A stretch of DNA of 64,000 nucleotides from the NCBI GenBank assembly GCA_023374045.1, contig CM041781.1, forward strand, positions 144,576,982 to 144,640,981, read 5' to 3'. Shown here in pieces: positions 50,001-59,992 of this stretch (the stretch's first letter is position 1; each line of letters opens with the position of its first letter). The notes beneath the pieces were generated by a model. It made no database searches, was not told the DNA's origin, and worked only from the letters and a program-made list of their open reading frames with translations. Position numbers and translations under genes: made by a program. Source of the stretch: Limonium bicolor (taxonomy: Eukaryota > Streptophyta > Magnoliopsida > Caryophyllales > Plumbaginaceae).

Positions 50001-51939
50001 TGTGGTTAGATTGTAATTATAAGAAATAAATTATTAAAGCCGAGAATTTAAGGGGCTAAGTTGTAATTTTTGAGAGTTATAATATTTAAAAGCTATATAC
50101 CAAAATATTAGGGATGGCTTTGCAATTTAGCTAAATAAGAAGTTAAAACTCTATAATATAAAGAGATTAGAATTTAAGAGTAAAGTTTATGAATTAATGT
50201 GGTTGTTTTGTAAATAACCGAAATACAAGTTTAAGAATTTAGATTTAAATAAATATAGATCCTATAAGGATATTTGGAGGATTTAGAAGAAAGAATTTTG
50301 ATTAAAGGAATTATGGAATTAAAACTATGGCTTACATGGTTATAAGGAATTAAAAGATAAACAATAAATATTATTTATGGTTAAAAAGGAGAATAATAAA
50401 ACTATAAGAATTTTATGTCTATGTATGACATATAAATATAGTTAAGAAATTATAAGTGGTTATGTCACCTAGACAAATAAAATAAACAACAAATGCAATA
50501 AACACATATATGTGCATTAAAGGATTTATAAATCAAAAGGAATAACAAATAAGTTATACATTAAATCATGAGGTAATTAAAAGAAATAAACCTCACATGA
50601 AATAACAAATACGAGATTTGTTGAAAGATCCAATAAGATCATTATATAAGGGTAACAAAAATTAACCCTCTCAGTTAATCCTATTCTAGGACTTTGTTTG
50701 ACCAGACGTTGACCGGGAATTAAACGAGTACAGTCTACGGTGAACGGTATGGGATTCTTGCAACCTGTTTTCTAACGGATTACACCGGCTTGTGTGCTAT
50801 CTGTTGTTTGAAATAACGACCAAGATAATTAATGTAAAATGTGTTTTACTTGTGCACTGTTGTATTATTTCATGTGCGTGATTGTTGCTGACTACAACGG
50901 TATGCCCACGCATACAAAAAACTACTATACAGTGGATTAAATACCTGCGTTTCAGTTTATACCGAGGACTTGTACTCAAGTCTCTCACTAACTTCACTTT
51001 ATAACAAACGTCATTATCCTAAACGTGATAATTGACAATACACATTGTGTTTTGTTTAACGTCTTTATATGACACTTAACAATATATACTTCGAGAATGA
51101 GGAGCCCAGTTGGATCTGGCCATGCATGCTACGGGAGTTGTACCTGTCTCAGGTCGTCTCCTACTACGTCGCGACGGAACATTCAGTTGGGAGGAAGACT
51201 ATTCCTTCCGGGATTCAAATGCCCTTCAGTTCGAGGAAGACTTTATTCCTCTAGTGGGTTCTTATTTCCCACGCCATTCAGTTCAGGGTTTAACTACGTT
51301 ATCTCCTGGGGTTTTTATACCCAACCTTTCTATAACGAGGTCACTATACCTCCACTATTTCAGATATTCAGTTATAACGTCAGTCCCATTGTGTGGACCG
51401 ACTATCAGTAAAGAATTTCAGTTCAGCTAACTCGACCTTCTGTGTCTTGTTCTATGTGACATTATTGTCCTTGTATGGATACTTGTTATTATCAGACTAT
51501 GCTTGTTTACAGCTTTATAAAAATGAACTGCATGTGTTCGACAAAGTAGTTGGTGTGGCCCGGTAGACGATGGGCTGCACGTTTTCCATACCAGCATTGT
51601 TTGCTGAGCCCCTTTGGGGGCACCCCCATTTTTCAGGTACCTGAAGTTGAGAGATCACCACACTGAGTGTAGGTGGGGTAGACCAAGCTTTGGGAGTCTA
51701 CTATTAGTTAATTGTTTATTTCAGTATTTACTTTGAGTTTGATTCCTAGTATCTCGGGTTGTATCTGTATTCCAGACCGTGACATTTGAGGATTGTATTT
51801 GGACTTAGCCTTGTTGGTCACAAGGGTGGCCAACGGCATTGTAATACCGCCCGGTTGTTGTATTTATTTCCGCTGCAGTTGTATTTTATTTGGGAGTGAT
51901 CGCCGTTCAGTTTATTGGATTTCGGGTTGGGGTATTACA
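47096..51939 (+). repeat. 5' LTR of element E
   Basis: Starts TGAAATACCCC and ends GGGTATTACA. 49000-50650 is AT-rich with no feature I can name. The blocks at 50741-50800 and 51550-51645 match LTR blocks of A, B and C. Overlapping short frames at 51069-51430 show no domain and I do not call them. Confidence 0.92.
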
Positions 51940-51943
51940 AAAA

Positions 51944-51955
51944 TGGTATCAGAGC
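51944..51955 (+). other. Primer binding site of element E
   Basis: TGGTATCAGAGC, 4 bp after the LTR. It overlaps a hairpin with perfect 9 bp arms CAGAGCGTA and TACGCTCTG (51950-51969, loop GT). Confidence 0.92.
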
Positions 51956-52116
51956 GTAGTTACGCTCTGGATACAAGGATACACCGAGATTAGGATATCT
52001 AAGACTTAGGTTAAGGGTTGAGAGATAGTATTGAAAGGAGTTTAAGTTAGTTTTACTTAGACTACTATCCAAGACCAATTTGACCACAGTGCCTAATATA
52101 CCTCAACATCCTGCAG

Positions 52117-52812
52117 ATGTCAGGAAGAGGAGGACGACGTGGACAGGCTGATGAGGAGCCAAACATCAGGCTGGCAGACATTGCCACCTTAATTGCTCAG
52201 GCATTTGCACAGGCGGGGGTTGCACAGCAGCAGCAGTACCTCCACCACCACCACCCAGGGAGAGACTGGGTGAAGAGTTTGGCTGATCTGAGGCCACTGC
52301 ATTCAAGGGGCAGACTGACCCTGCTCACTTAGAACCTACATCATGGAGATGGAGACAGCGTTCGAGACGCTTGCAGTCCCAGCTAGGGAAAAAGTAAGAC
52401 TTGCTGCCTTTTATCTGAAGGATGCAGCTAGAGATTGGTGGAACATGGTGAAAGCCGACCACCTGGATGACCCAGCTTTTACTTGGGGACATTACACTGC
52501 ATACTTAGGGGCAAATACTACCCGGCCCACACCAGGATGGTGAAGACTCGGGAGTTTGACGCCTTGGAGCAGACGGGGAAGATGTCAGTGGATGAGTACT
52601 ATGCGAAGTTCACTTCGCTACTCAGACTATTACCCGGCATAGGATACTCGGACCAGGTGTTGGTCGACCGATTCTACGGGGGACTGAGCCCTCGACTTCA
52701 GTTTGGGATGGGACCAATCATCCCCACCAGTTTGCAGGTAAAACAGGAGGACATAAATCAGTTGGAAATCTTATTACATACTATACCCCATCATGGGAGA
52801 TTTGGAGATTAA
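52117..52812 (+). pseudogene. gag: Gag, matrix/capsid part (frameshifted)
   Basis: The ATG at 52117 opens a frame with a basic start and Gln and His runs, which stops at 52332. The capsid domain continues in another frame from 52343 (AAFYLKDAARDWW, the Retrotrans_gag hallmark) and returns to the first frame by about 52507, ending at 52812 after VDEYYAKFTSLLRLLPG. Two single-base shifts therefore split a domain that is otherwise well kept. Gag forms the virus-like particle that packages element RNA. Because the LTRs are nearly identical, the shifts may be assembly errors. Confidence 0.82.
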
Positions 52813-52830
52813 TATCTTGAGATTTCAGGA

Positions 52831-53109
52831 ATGCTACCATGCTGCTCCGTAGTGGAGATCACTTGTAAGAGAAGGGATGCTTTGAGCTCCCAAAAGAGGA
52901 AGGACGGACCTGGTGGCGAAGATGCCAAGCAGGGGAACTCCAACAAAAGAAACAAACCCTATCAGAAAGGACAGGGGTCCTATCAAGGGAAAGGGAACCA
53001 AACTACTGGGAACCCCCAGTCAGGAACCTACGGAGTGCAACTTCACAGAAAACCTACCCACCTAAGGGTAGGCACTCTAATCAAACAGTTAAATTTGAGA
53101 CTTTTGTGA
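52831..53109 (+). pseudogene. Gag linker, Lys/Gly/Gln-rich
   Basis: Basic low-complexity frame (KRKDGPGGEDAKQG and similar) typical of the Gag stretch between capsid and zinc knuckles. It ends at a stop before the nucleocapsid frame. Confidence 0.6.
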
Positions 53110-53136
53110 TTACTTCAGCACCGTTAGAATGAATAA

Positions 53137-53538
53137 TTGACCTTGATTGTATTAGGTTCTGGATCTGGCTCAAACACGGGCCAGAAGTATATCCGTTTCA
53201 ACTGTAAACAGTGCGGGAAGGATCACCCCGGCGTGGACTGCCAGGGGGAGAAAGTCATGTGCCGCTACTGTCAGATACTCGGGCATCGTGCCTTCGAGTG
53301 TATCCGAAACCCGGAGAGCAGGAACTACCGCCCGGGAGCAAAGCCAAACCCAGGCCAAAAGAATGGAGCTAGCGATACTCGCCCTCCACCAACAAACCAA
53401 ACTCAGGGGTACAAGGGCAAAGGCCCAGCATCGGGACCCGCCCTGCATGTCATGGACCGCTCAGATGAGGCTGGTCCTTCTACTAACCCAGGTATTTCTA
53501 AACCGTGTGAACCTATTATCGAGCAATGGATGATGTGA
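53137..53538 (+). CDS. Gag nucleocapsid, two zinc knuckles
   Basis: Contains C23-x2-C26-x3-H30-x4-C35 and C42-x2-C45-x4-H50-x4-C55, counted from the ATG at 53137. The second is the canonical CX2CX4HX4C knuckle, and the first is one residue short. These bind nucleic acid during packaging. The knuckles are followed by a Gly/Pro/Lys-rich stretch. The frame runs through a possible splice donor at 53491/53492 and stops at 53538, so unspliced RNA would give Gag ending here. The real Gag start is upstream, and the ATG at 53137 is only a frame landmark. Confidence 0.85.
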   Translation: MTLIVLGSGSGSNTGQKYIRFNCKQCGKDHPGVDCQGEKVMCRYCQILGHRAFECIRNPESRNYRPGAKPNPGQKNGASDTRPPPTNQTQGYKGKGPASGPALHVMDRSDEAGPSTNPGISKPCEPIIEQWMM

Positions 53539-54470
53539 ATGAGTGCTTGCATGCCTTGATTGCCTAATTGAGTAGGAGAATTAGTAAGACTCACTAGTAA
53601 AATTTAAACCACGTAGGAAGCTATAAGATATGCTTTCCTATCCCCTCACCGCCCGCCCTCCCTGGAAGAAAACATTATCAAATACAAGAACCAGGGAACG
53701 AACAATGTAAGGTTATCCAACCAGGTTGATACTACTCAAAGGATACCTAACACCGGAGACACAAATTGCAATCATCAGAAATGTCAAGAATTGGGAGCAG
53801 GACCAGGAGGGTTCTACACTCCAGAATTTCCAGGAGGATCAAAAATGAAGCTGAAAATGATGTGCTTAGGAAAGGATTGGAATCCTTACACAAAAACCTA
53901 CCAAGATACAAGAAATGGAGATGGAGCACAAGTACCAAAAATCCCAGAAGAATTTTTACCAATTGTGGAACAAGCAGTTAATACAGCTCAACAGCTAGAA
54001 GAATCCAGTTCCCAATCTAAGGGCTGATCTAATCATCAACTTCTATGAAGAAGGAGGCCGTTTAGGACTACACCAGGACAATGATGAAACAAAAGGGTCC
54101 CTTGAACAGGGAATACCAGTATTATCTTTGTCAATTGGAGATGACGCAGAGTTCCTTTATGGCGAGCAGAAGCGTGTGGACCTTGCAAAGAAAATCATAT
54201 TGAGTTCAGGAGATGTTTTAATAATGGGTGGAAAGTCAAGGTTGCTATACCATGGAATTAAAAGGATTAAGCTAAACACAGCACCTTCGACAGTGATAAA
54301 CACCACTCACATGAGACCAGGAAGATTAAGTTTGACTTTAGAAAGTATAGTGTTGTAATTGTTTTGGACTTCAGAAAGGAGATCATCTCATCAATGAAGC
54401 ATTATTGTTGAAAGTGAATGTCTTTAGACCCCATCATGTATCAAAGTACTTACTCAGATTCTGTTATTAG
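53492..54470 (+). other. GT-AG segment between gag and protease (possible intron)
   Basis: 979 bp from CCCAG|GTATTT to CTGTTATTAG|GT. Removing it joins the Gag nucleocapsid codon CCA-G to GT-TGT-GCT, the open frame of the protease, with no stop in between. The segment includes the Gag stop and the whole AlkB-like region. Seen: the borders and the phase. Inferred: that splicing happens. In the related Ogre elements an intron between protease and RT is known to be spliced, so the idea has a precedent. Confidence 0.55.
53617..54411 (+). pseudogene. AlkB-like Fe(II)/2-oxoglutarate dioxygenase carried by the retrotransposon
   Basis: Open frame 53617-54027 includes GPGGFYTP and MMCLGKDWNP, typical of the AlkB/ALKBH1 branch. 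One base shift near 54020 leads to frame 54026-54358 with INFYEEGGRLGLHQDND (metal ligands H at 54071 and D at 54077), GDVLIMGGKSRLLYHG (second His at 54251) and RPGRLSLT (Arg at 54323). One missing base at about 54337 hides the final conserved Phe-Arg. The domain spans its usual length and has no introns. AlkB enzymes remove methyl groups from DNA or RNA bases. A 2-oxoglutarate-contacting Asn in the usual RxNLTFR is Ser here. It lies in sense between gag and protease. Family membership is secure. Activity is unknown. Confidence 0.85.
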
Positions 54471-54472
54471 GT

Positions 54473-55195
54473 TGTGCTAAGGAGACGGAAGGTGCCTTAA
54501 GTATACTTACTGAGGAGGAGGCCAGCAAGGGCGGCGCGATCCTCACTGGTACCTTTCCGGTTAATGGAGTGGATGCATTAGTACTGTTCGACTCCGGAGC
54601 CTCACATACTTTCGTTTCGCCTACGCTTGCGGGGAAGTTGGGGCTAGACGCAGTAGAGTTACCTGATTTTAAGGTGGCACTCCCGTCTAAGGAGAAGATC
54701 AGTTGCACTCGTCTTTATAGGGGAGCCACTATCAGTATTAAGGAGGAGGAATTTCCTATTGACCTTATTGAGTTCAGAGGTCTAGGATTCGACGTTATAG
54801 CCGGGATGGACTGGCTGGGGCGGCACAGAGGCCGCATTCTTTGTGCAGAGCGCAGACTGTTGCTTAAGAGCCCATCAGGAGTGACAGTATCTTACCGTCA
54901 GAGCCCTAGGGCACCATCGATAAAAGTTATATCTGCTATGTCCATGTACAAGCACGTCAGGAAGCAGAAGGAGGTATATCTATGTTATGTTCAGAATGTA
55001 GAGCATGACCCTGATTTTGATCCAGCTATGCCAGTGGTGTCGGAATTTCCAGATATTTTTCCAAAGGAACTTCCAGGCTTACCGCCATCCAGAGAGGTAG
55101 AGTTCTCCATCGAATTACTACCAGGTACCGGTCCCATAGCTAAGGCACCGTACCGTATGGCACCAGCAGAGATGGCTGAGTTGAAAGAGCAGTGA
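54473..55195 (+). CDS. Aspartic protease and start of reverse transcriptase
   Basis: The frame is open from the possible splice acceptor at 54470. The protease active site is [10 protein letters not shown] (near 54584), followed by [11 protein letters not shown], the usual second landmark of Ty3/gypsy proteases. A linker leads to [14 protein letters not shown] and [14 protein letters not shown], the entry to RT. The frame then breaks at 55195. The protease cuts the Gag-Pol polyprotein in the particle. No nearby ATG fits, which is expected if it is made only as a fusion with Gag. Confidence 0.88.
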   Translation, partial: CAKETEGALSILTEEEASKGGAILTGTFPVNGVDALVLFDSGASHTFVSPTLAGKLGLDAVELPDFKVALPSKEKISCTRLYRGATISIKEEEFPIDLIEFRGLGFDVIAGMDWLGRHRGRILCAERRLLLKSPSGVTVSYRQSPRAPSIKVISAMSMYKHVRKQKEVYLCYVQNVEHDPDFDPAMPVVSEFPDIFPKELPGLPPSREVEFSIELLPGTGPIAKAPYRMAPAEMAELKEQ

Positions 55196-55749
55196 AAGAT
55201 TTATTGACAAGGGATACATACGACCTAGCGTATCTCCTTGGGGAGCACCAGTGCTTTTTGTGAAAAAGAAGGATGGAAGCCTTCGTTTTGCATCGATTAC
55301 AGAGAGCTTAATGCAGTGTCGGTGAAGAACAAATATCCACTACCACGGATTGATGATTTGTTTGATCAGTTGAGAGGAGCAAAAGTGTTTTCGAAGATCG
55401 ATTTGAGATCAGGCTACCATCAGATACCCATCAGGGAGCAAGACATAGAAAAGACAGCCTTCAGAACACGGTATGGCCACTATGAGTTTACGTTATGCCT
55501 TTTGGCTTGTCAAATGCACCTGCAGTCTTCATGGATTTGATGAACAGATTATTCAGAGAGCAGTTGGATAAGACCGTGGTTGTATTCATCGATGACATCC
55601 TATCTATCAAAGTCTAAAGAAGCATGAGAGTCACCTCCGACATTACTTGAGATCTAAGGGAGAACCAGCTTTATGCTAAGTTCTCCAAATGTGAGTTTTG
55701 GTTACAGAGTTTCCTTTCTAGGACATGTTTCTCAGATGCTGGGATCGCA
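55196..55749 (+). pseudogene. Reverse transcriptase core (several frameshifts)
   Basis: [19 protein letters not shown] and [12 protein letters not shown] are clear RT motifs in the frame 55238-55540. After a shift near 55495 another frame reads [12 protein letters not shown] and VVVFIDDI (55582-55599), the catalytic double Asp in the F-I-D-D form common in this clade. Further breaks occur between about 55600 and 55745. At least four shifts lie in 550 bp, making this the most damaged part of E. RT copies element RNA to DNA inside the particle. Confidence 0.85.
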
Positions 55750-56892
55750 GTGGATCCAGCAAAGATAGAAGCAGTTCGCACTTGGCCTAGGCCAAAGACA
55801 GTTACGGACATCAGGAGTTTCCTTGGTTTAGCAGGATACTACAGAAGGTTTGTCAGAGACTTCTCCAAAATAGCCAAACCTATGACCAGCTTAATGAAGA
55901 AGGACGCACCTTTCACATGGACTACTGAATGTGAGACCTCATTCGAGCTTCTGAAGAATGCCTTGACATCAGCACCAGTTTTGACTATACCTGAAGGCAC
56001 AGAGGGTTATGAAGTTTACTGTGATGCATCAGGTAGGGGATTAGGGTGTGTACTCATGCAGAATGGGAAGGTAGTCGCCTACGCTTCCCGACAGTTGAAG
56101 AAACATGAGGAAAACTATCCCACACATGACTTGGAGCTTGGAGCTATTGTTTTTGCCTTGAAGATCTGGCGCCACTACCTGTATGGTGTCCAGATGACCG
56201 TATATTCGGATCATAAGAGTTTGAAATATGTATTCACCCAGAAGGAGTTAAACATGAGACAAAGAAGATGGGTTGAATTTCTTAAGGATTATGACATTGA
56301 TTTGCAGTACAAGGAAGGGAAAGCTAATGTTTTAGCAGACGCATTGAGTCGACGAGCGTATTCTCTTAATGCCATTGTGGCTAGCTCGAGTCTTATGGAC
56401 GACATACGCAGAGCACAACAGAGTGATCAGCGAATAATGGAGATCAGTCAGAAGTTGACTGACGGTACATTTGAGGGTGGAAAGTATGAGTTCCAGTTAC
56501 ATGATGATGGACTCATCAGATTGAAGGGAAGATTGTGTATTCCCAGAGACAGCACAGATATAAAGGAGCATATTCTTCGAGAGTCCCACACTTCTACCAC
56601 ATCTGTCCATCCAGGAGCTTCTAAGATGTACAAAGATCTAAAGAGGTATTTCTGGTGGAGTGGTATGAAGGGCGACGTGACAGAGTATGTGATTCGATGT
56701 CTCACTTGTCAGAAAGTGAAATTCGAACATAGACGACCTGGAGGTATGGTACAGTCTATGCCAGTTCCAGAGTGGAAGTTTTATGATATCTCCATGGACT
56801 TCGTGGTGGGACTACCACCTACGAGAGGAGGCCTAAACATGATTTGGGTTGTTGTTGACCGACTGACTAAGTTGCTAGGTTTATTCCGATGA
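55750..56892 (+). CDS. RT end, RNase H and integrase N-terminal part
   Basis: 380 codons. Residues 1-60 are the RT thumb-side segment ([17 protein letters not shown]). RNase H spans about 85-205 with acidic residues D92 (YCDASG), E129 (THDLEL), D154 (SDHKSL) and D197 (ADALSR). The integrase zinc motif is H280, H287, C317, C320. The first catalytic Asp of integrase is D350 (DISMDF). A one-base shift near 56875 ends the frame, and integrase continues at 56889. The ATG at 55750 is only a frame landmark, because the protein is part of Gag-Pol. Confidence 0.93.
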   Translation: MDPAKIEAVRTWPRPKTVTDIRSFLGLAGYYRRFVRDFSKIAKPMTSLMKKDAPFTWTTECETSFELLKNALTSAPVLTIPEGTEGYEVYCDASGRGLGCVLMQNGKVVAYASRQLKKHEENYPTHDLELGAIVFALKIWRHYLYGVQMTVYSDHKSLKYVFTQKELNMRQRRWVEFLKDYDIDLQYKEGKANVLADALSRRAYSLNAIVASSSLMDDIRRAQQSDQRIMEISQKLTDGTFEGGKYEFQLHDDGLIRLKGRLCIPRDSTDIKEHILRESHTSTTSVHPGASKMYKDLKRYFWWSGMKGDVTEYVIRCLTCQKVKFEHRRPGGMVQSMPVPEWKFYDISMDFVVGLPPTRGGLNMIWVVVDRLTKLLGLFR

Positions 56893-57836
56893 AGGATACT
56901 TGGAAAGTGCCAAAGTTAGCAGAGCTATTTGAGAAAGAGATTATCAGACATCATGGAGTTCCAAAGACTATTGTTTCAGATCGAGATACTAGATTTCTCT
57001 CACGATACTGGCGAGCTACTCGCGAGGCACTTGGCACTGAGTTGAAGCTTAGCACAGCATTTCATCCTCAGACAGATGGTCAGTCAGAGAGGACTATTCA
57101 GACCTTAGAGGACATGCTACGAGCATGTGCCTTGGATTTTCAGGGCAGCTGGATAGATAGATTACATCTCATCGAGTTTGCTTACAATAACAGCTATCAC
57201 GCCTCTATACAGATGTCACCTTTTCAGGCTTTATATGGCAGACCATGCCGCACACCTTTATGCTGGGACGAGTCTAGTGAGACCGTCATCATTGGGCCTG
57301 AGTACTTGGAGCAAGTCCAGGCAGAAGTTCAGCAGATCAGAAACAATATGAAAGCAGCACAGGACAGACAGAAATCATATGCTGATGAGAGGCGACGAGA
57401 CCTTGAGTTCGCAGTTGGCGACCAGGTATTTCTACGAGTTTCACCCATGAAGGGTGTATTCAGATTTGGTCAGAAGGGCAAGCTAAGCCCGAAATTTGTA
57501 GGACCCTACGCTATCATAGAGCGGGTGGGCCTAGTGGCATATCGACTTGATTTGCCAGCCGAGTTGGGCAAAGTACACAATGTTTTTCACGTGTCTCAGC
57601 TTAAGAAATACATGCCTCATCCTTCTCATGTTCTACAACCAGAGACACTCTCTTTAGAACCAACAATGCGGTATGTGGAAACACCGCAAAGAATCTTAGA
57701 TAGGAAGACACGAGAGACTCGAAACAAGTCTGTGAGCCTCGTGAAGGTTCTTTGGTCGAACCACGATGTGGAAGAGGCCACATGGGAACTCGAAGCTGAT
57801 ATGCGAGCGAAGTTTCCCTCATTATTTACCGACTAG
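56889..57836 (+). CDS. Integrase catalytic core, GPY motif and chromodomain-like tail
   Basis: 315 codons. Catalytic D31 (IVSDRD) and E67 ([12 protein letters not shown]) complete the DDE triad with D350 of the preceding frame. GPY is at 205-207. The tail at about 266-313 ([16 protein letters not shown]) matches the degenerate chromodomain of Tekay/Del chromoviruses, thought to steer insertion to heterochromatin by reading histone marks. This agrees with E lying inside other repeats. The frame ends at 57836, before the 3' repeats. Confidence 0.93.
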   Translation: MKDTWKVPKLAELFEKEIIRHHGVPKTIVSDRDTRFLSRYWRATREALGTELKLSTAFHPQTDGQSERTIQTLEDMLRACALDFQGSWIDRLHLIEFAYNNSYHASIQMSPFQALYGRPCRTPLCWDESSETVIIGPEYLEQVQAEVQQIRNNMKAAQDRQKSYADERRRDLEFAVGDQVFLRVSPMKGVFRFGQKGKLSPKFVGPYAIIERVGLVAYRLDLPAELGKVHNVFHVSQLKKYMPHPSHVLQPETLSLEPTMRYVETPQRILDRKTRETRNKSVSLVKVLWSNHDVEEATWELEADMRAKFPSLFTD

Positions 57837-57933
57837 GCACTTTAGTCTAGGGTACGGGGGCGTACCCCTTCTTTTTGGGGGGTAGAGCCTTTTTCATTTT
57901 TGAGTTTAGTGTGCACTTTGTTGCATTTGTTGC

Positions 57934-58068
57934 TTTTGTGCATTTCAGTTGTTGCACTTTTGTGCATTTCAGTTGTTGCACTTTTGTGCATTTCAGTTGT
58001 TGCACTTTTGTGCATTTCAGTTGTTGCACTTTTGTGCATTTCAGTTGTTGCACTTTTGTGCATTTCAG
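57934..58068 (+). repeat. 24 bp tandem repeat in the 3' untranslated part of E
   Basis: Five full units and a partial sixth, starting 57934, 57958, 57982, 58006, 58030 and 58054. Each unit holds TGCACTTTTGTGCA, a small palindrome, across its boundary. Because 24 is a multiple of 3, all frames stay open, which explains the repetitive reading frames on both strands. Confidence 0.95.
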
Positions 58069-58392
58069 TGACACCTTGTCTTGTATGTGTTCTTGTGTAA
58101 CACTGTGTTTGAATGTACCTTGTACTTCTACTTGATTGTGTGTACTTCATTACACTACAATGGAAATATTATATGCACTACGTTGCACCATTTGAAATGA
58201 AAAGTGATTGTGTTCACTGCCTTGCTTTACACTGCAAGTATATGTTATGACATTCCAAGTATTTCTGTTGTACTCGATATACACTATGAACTTAGGGATA
58301 TAGAGACTTGGGACTTGATCCCTAAAAATTAGATTGAGTTGTGGATACTTAGTGGAACTTGATTCCCCCACAACCTTATACTTTAAATATGA

Positions 58393-58409
58393 GACTTCGG
58401 GGCGAAGTC
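58393..58409 (+). other. PPT-adjacent hairpin of E
   Basis: Stem GACTTCG/CGAAGTC with loop GGG. Relative to A, B and C one base is lost from each arm at paired positions, so pairing is kept. Confidence 0.75.
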
Positions 58410-58410
58410 C

Positions 58411-58429
58411 TTTTTTAAGGGGGGTAGAT
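58411..58429 (+). other. Polypurine tract of E
   Basis: TTTTTTAAGGGGGGTAGAT ends at the 3' LTR start (58430). Confidence 0.9.
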
Positions 58430-59492
58430 TGAAATACCCCAAATCTAAATAATATTATTAAATCATTATTTATTGGAATATAATCCAAACATAAATCAGT
58501 TCACGTACGCATGCAAACCCATGCATGAAAACGTTACGTAAAAATAGTCGTTTCACCATAAACGCTAAAACGCCTTAGAAACATGTGATCAAGCATGACC
58601 TTGTATGACCTTCTAAAACTCAAACCAAATGGTCATACACTCATCATATGAATATATAAATATATTCCCTAAGCTATATTCAGTCAAATACGCAAAACGC
58701 TCGGGAGTGCTCACGCGCGCCCCTTAAAGCAAGAAAAGCTCGGAGGAGTGCCGAGGTGGCACGAACTCCTATAAAATTAATTCCTAGAGTTCCTAATATC
58801 ATTATTTACCATTCTAAAGATAACCCACGAAGTGGTTCATCAAAATTCAACAAAAACCACAGGAGGATTTCTTACGCTCCTTTTTGCCCGGGTGTGTCCC
58901 GATGGCCCGTAAATTATGTCATGGGTTGATATAACCTCATATAACCCAATGTAACATCTTAATATATGTTTAATTACTATAATAAGTGTTTACAAACACT
59001 TGGAACTCATAAAAACAATTTGTTTCCCAAAATTTCCTTAGAGCACAAAAACACACCTTCGGGTGTCACGAAAACGTGTTTTACGCAATTGCCTTGTAGT
59101 TTTTGACATACCACGAATTGGTAATATTAAAAAGGGTTAAAATGACCTTCTAAATCAGTTGGTGTGACTAGTCAACAAGACTCTCTATAGGGGCCGATTT
59201 TGAGAGCAAAAACTAGTATAAAAATTGCATTAAAAGTTTATAAAAAGCATAGAACATGGTGACTCACCTTCCCATGTGTTATATTACTTAATGTCTAAGT
59301 ATGTAGGTCTCATTTGACCAGCAAGCTGTCGAAATTAGGCCATGGAATAAGGCCATGTGAGCTAGAACAAAAACAAATGAGAAAAAGTAAAAAGTGGATC
59401 TAGAATTCACTTTTCTAGATTCCTTCTTTTCCATGTGACCTAACATGCTTGTCCTTGGCTCTTCAATGTCAATTAAGACACCCCATTTGACC
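58430..59492 (+). repeat. 3' LTR of E, cut by the gap
   Basis: The first 1063 bp match 47096 onward almost exactly. The remaining 3.8 kb is missing. Confidence 0.92.
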
Positions 59493-59992
59493 NNNNNNNN
59501 NNNNNNNNNNNNNNNNNNNNNNNNNNNNNNNNNNNNNNNNNNNNNNNNNNNNNNNNNNNNNNNNNNNNNNNNNNNNNNNNNNNNNNNNNNNNNNNNNNNN
59601 NNNNNNNNNNNNNNNNNNNNNNNNNNNNNNNNNNNNNNNNNNNNNNNNNNNNNNNNNNNNNNNNNNNNNNNNNNNNNNNNNNNNNNNNNNNNNNNNNNNN
59701 NNNNNNNNNNNNNNNNNNNNNNNNNNNNNNNNNNNNNNNNNNNNNNNNNNNNNNNNNNNNNNNNNNNNNNNNNNNNNNNNNNNNNNNNNNNNNNNNNNNN
59801 NNNNNNNNNNNNNNNNNNNNNNNNNNNNNNNNNNNNNNNNNNNNNNNNNNNNNNNNNNNNNNNNNNNNNNNNNNNNNNNNNNNNNNNNNNNNNNNNNNNN
59901 NNNNNNNNNNNNNNNNNNNNNNNNNNNNNNNNNNNNNNNNNNNNNNNNNNNNNNNNNNNNNNNNNNNNNNNNNNNNNNNNNNNNNNNNNNNN
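59493..59992. other. Scaffold gap, 500 N
   Basis: Exactly 500 N. Sequence on the right is not the continuation of E's LTR nor of C unit 2, so an unknown length is missing or the join is wrong. Confidence 0.98.

Larger units (their letters stand above)
47096..59492 (+). mobile_element. Element E: Ty3/gypsy chromovirus (Tekay/Del-like)
   Basis: 5' LTR 47096-51939 (4844 bp), PBS, gag, an AlkB-like insert, protease, RT, RNase H, integrase with a chromodomain-like tail, tandem repeats, PPT, and a 3' LTR from 58430 cut by the gap. The domain order PR-RT-RH-IN and the C-terminal tail define a Ty3/gypsy chromovirus. The 1.06 kb of 3' LTR differs from the 5' LTR by about one substitution and two indels, so the insertion is recent. 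Several single-base frameshifts break the genes. It is inserted in C unit 2. Confidence 0.93.

Noticed and set aside
51069..51430. Overlapping frames of about 100 codons at the end of E's 5' LTR
   Set aside because: They overlap in several frames, have no domain, and sit in the LTR. The matching part of the 3' LTR is missing, so conservation cannot be tested.
53068..53155. A second possible GT-AG intron in gag (88 bp) before the zinc knuckles
   Set aside because: The borders look acceptable but the phase does not connect the upstream linker frame with the nucleocapsid frame unless a further indel is assumed.
57842..58150. Repetitive reading frames on both strands
   Set aside because: They are products of the 24 bp tandem repeat, which keeps every frame open.
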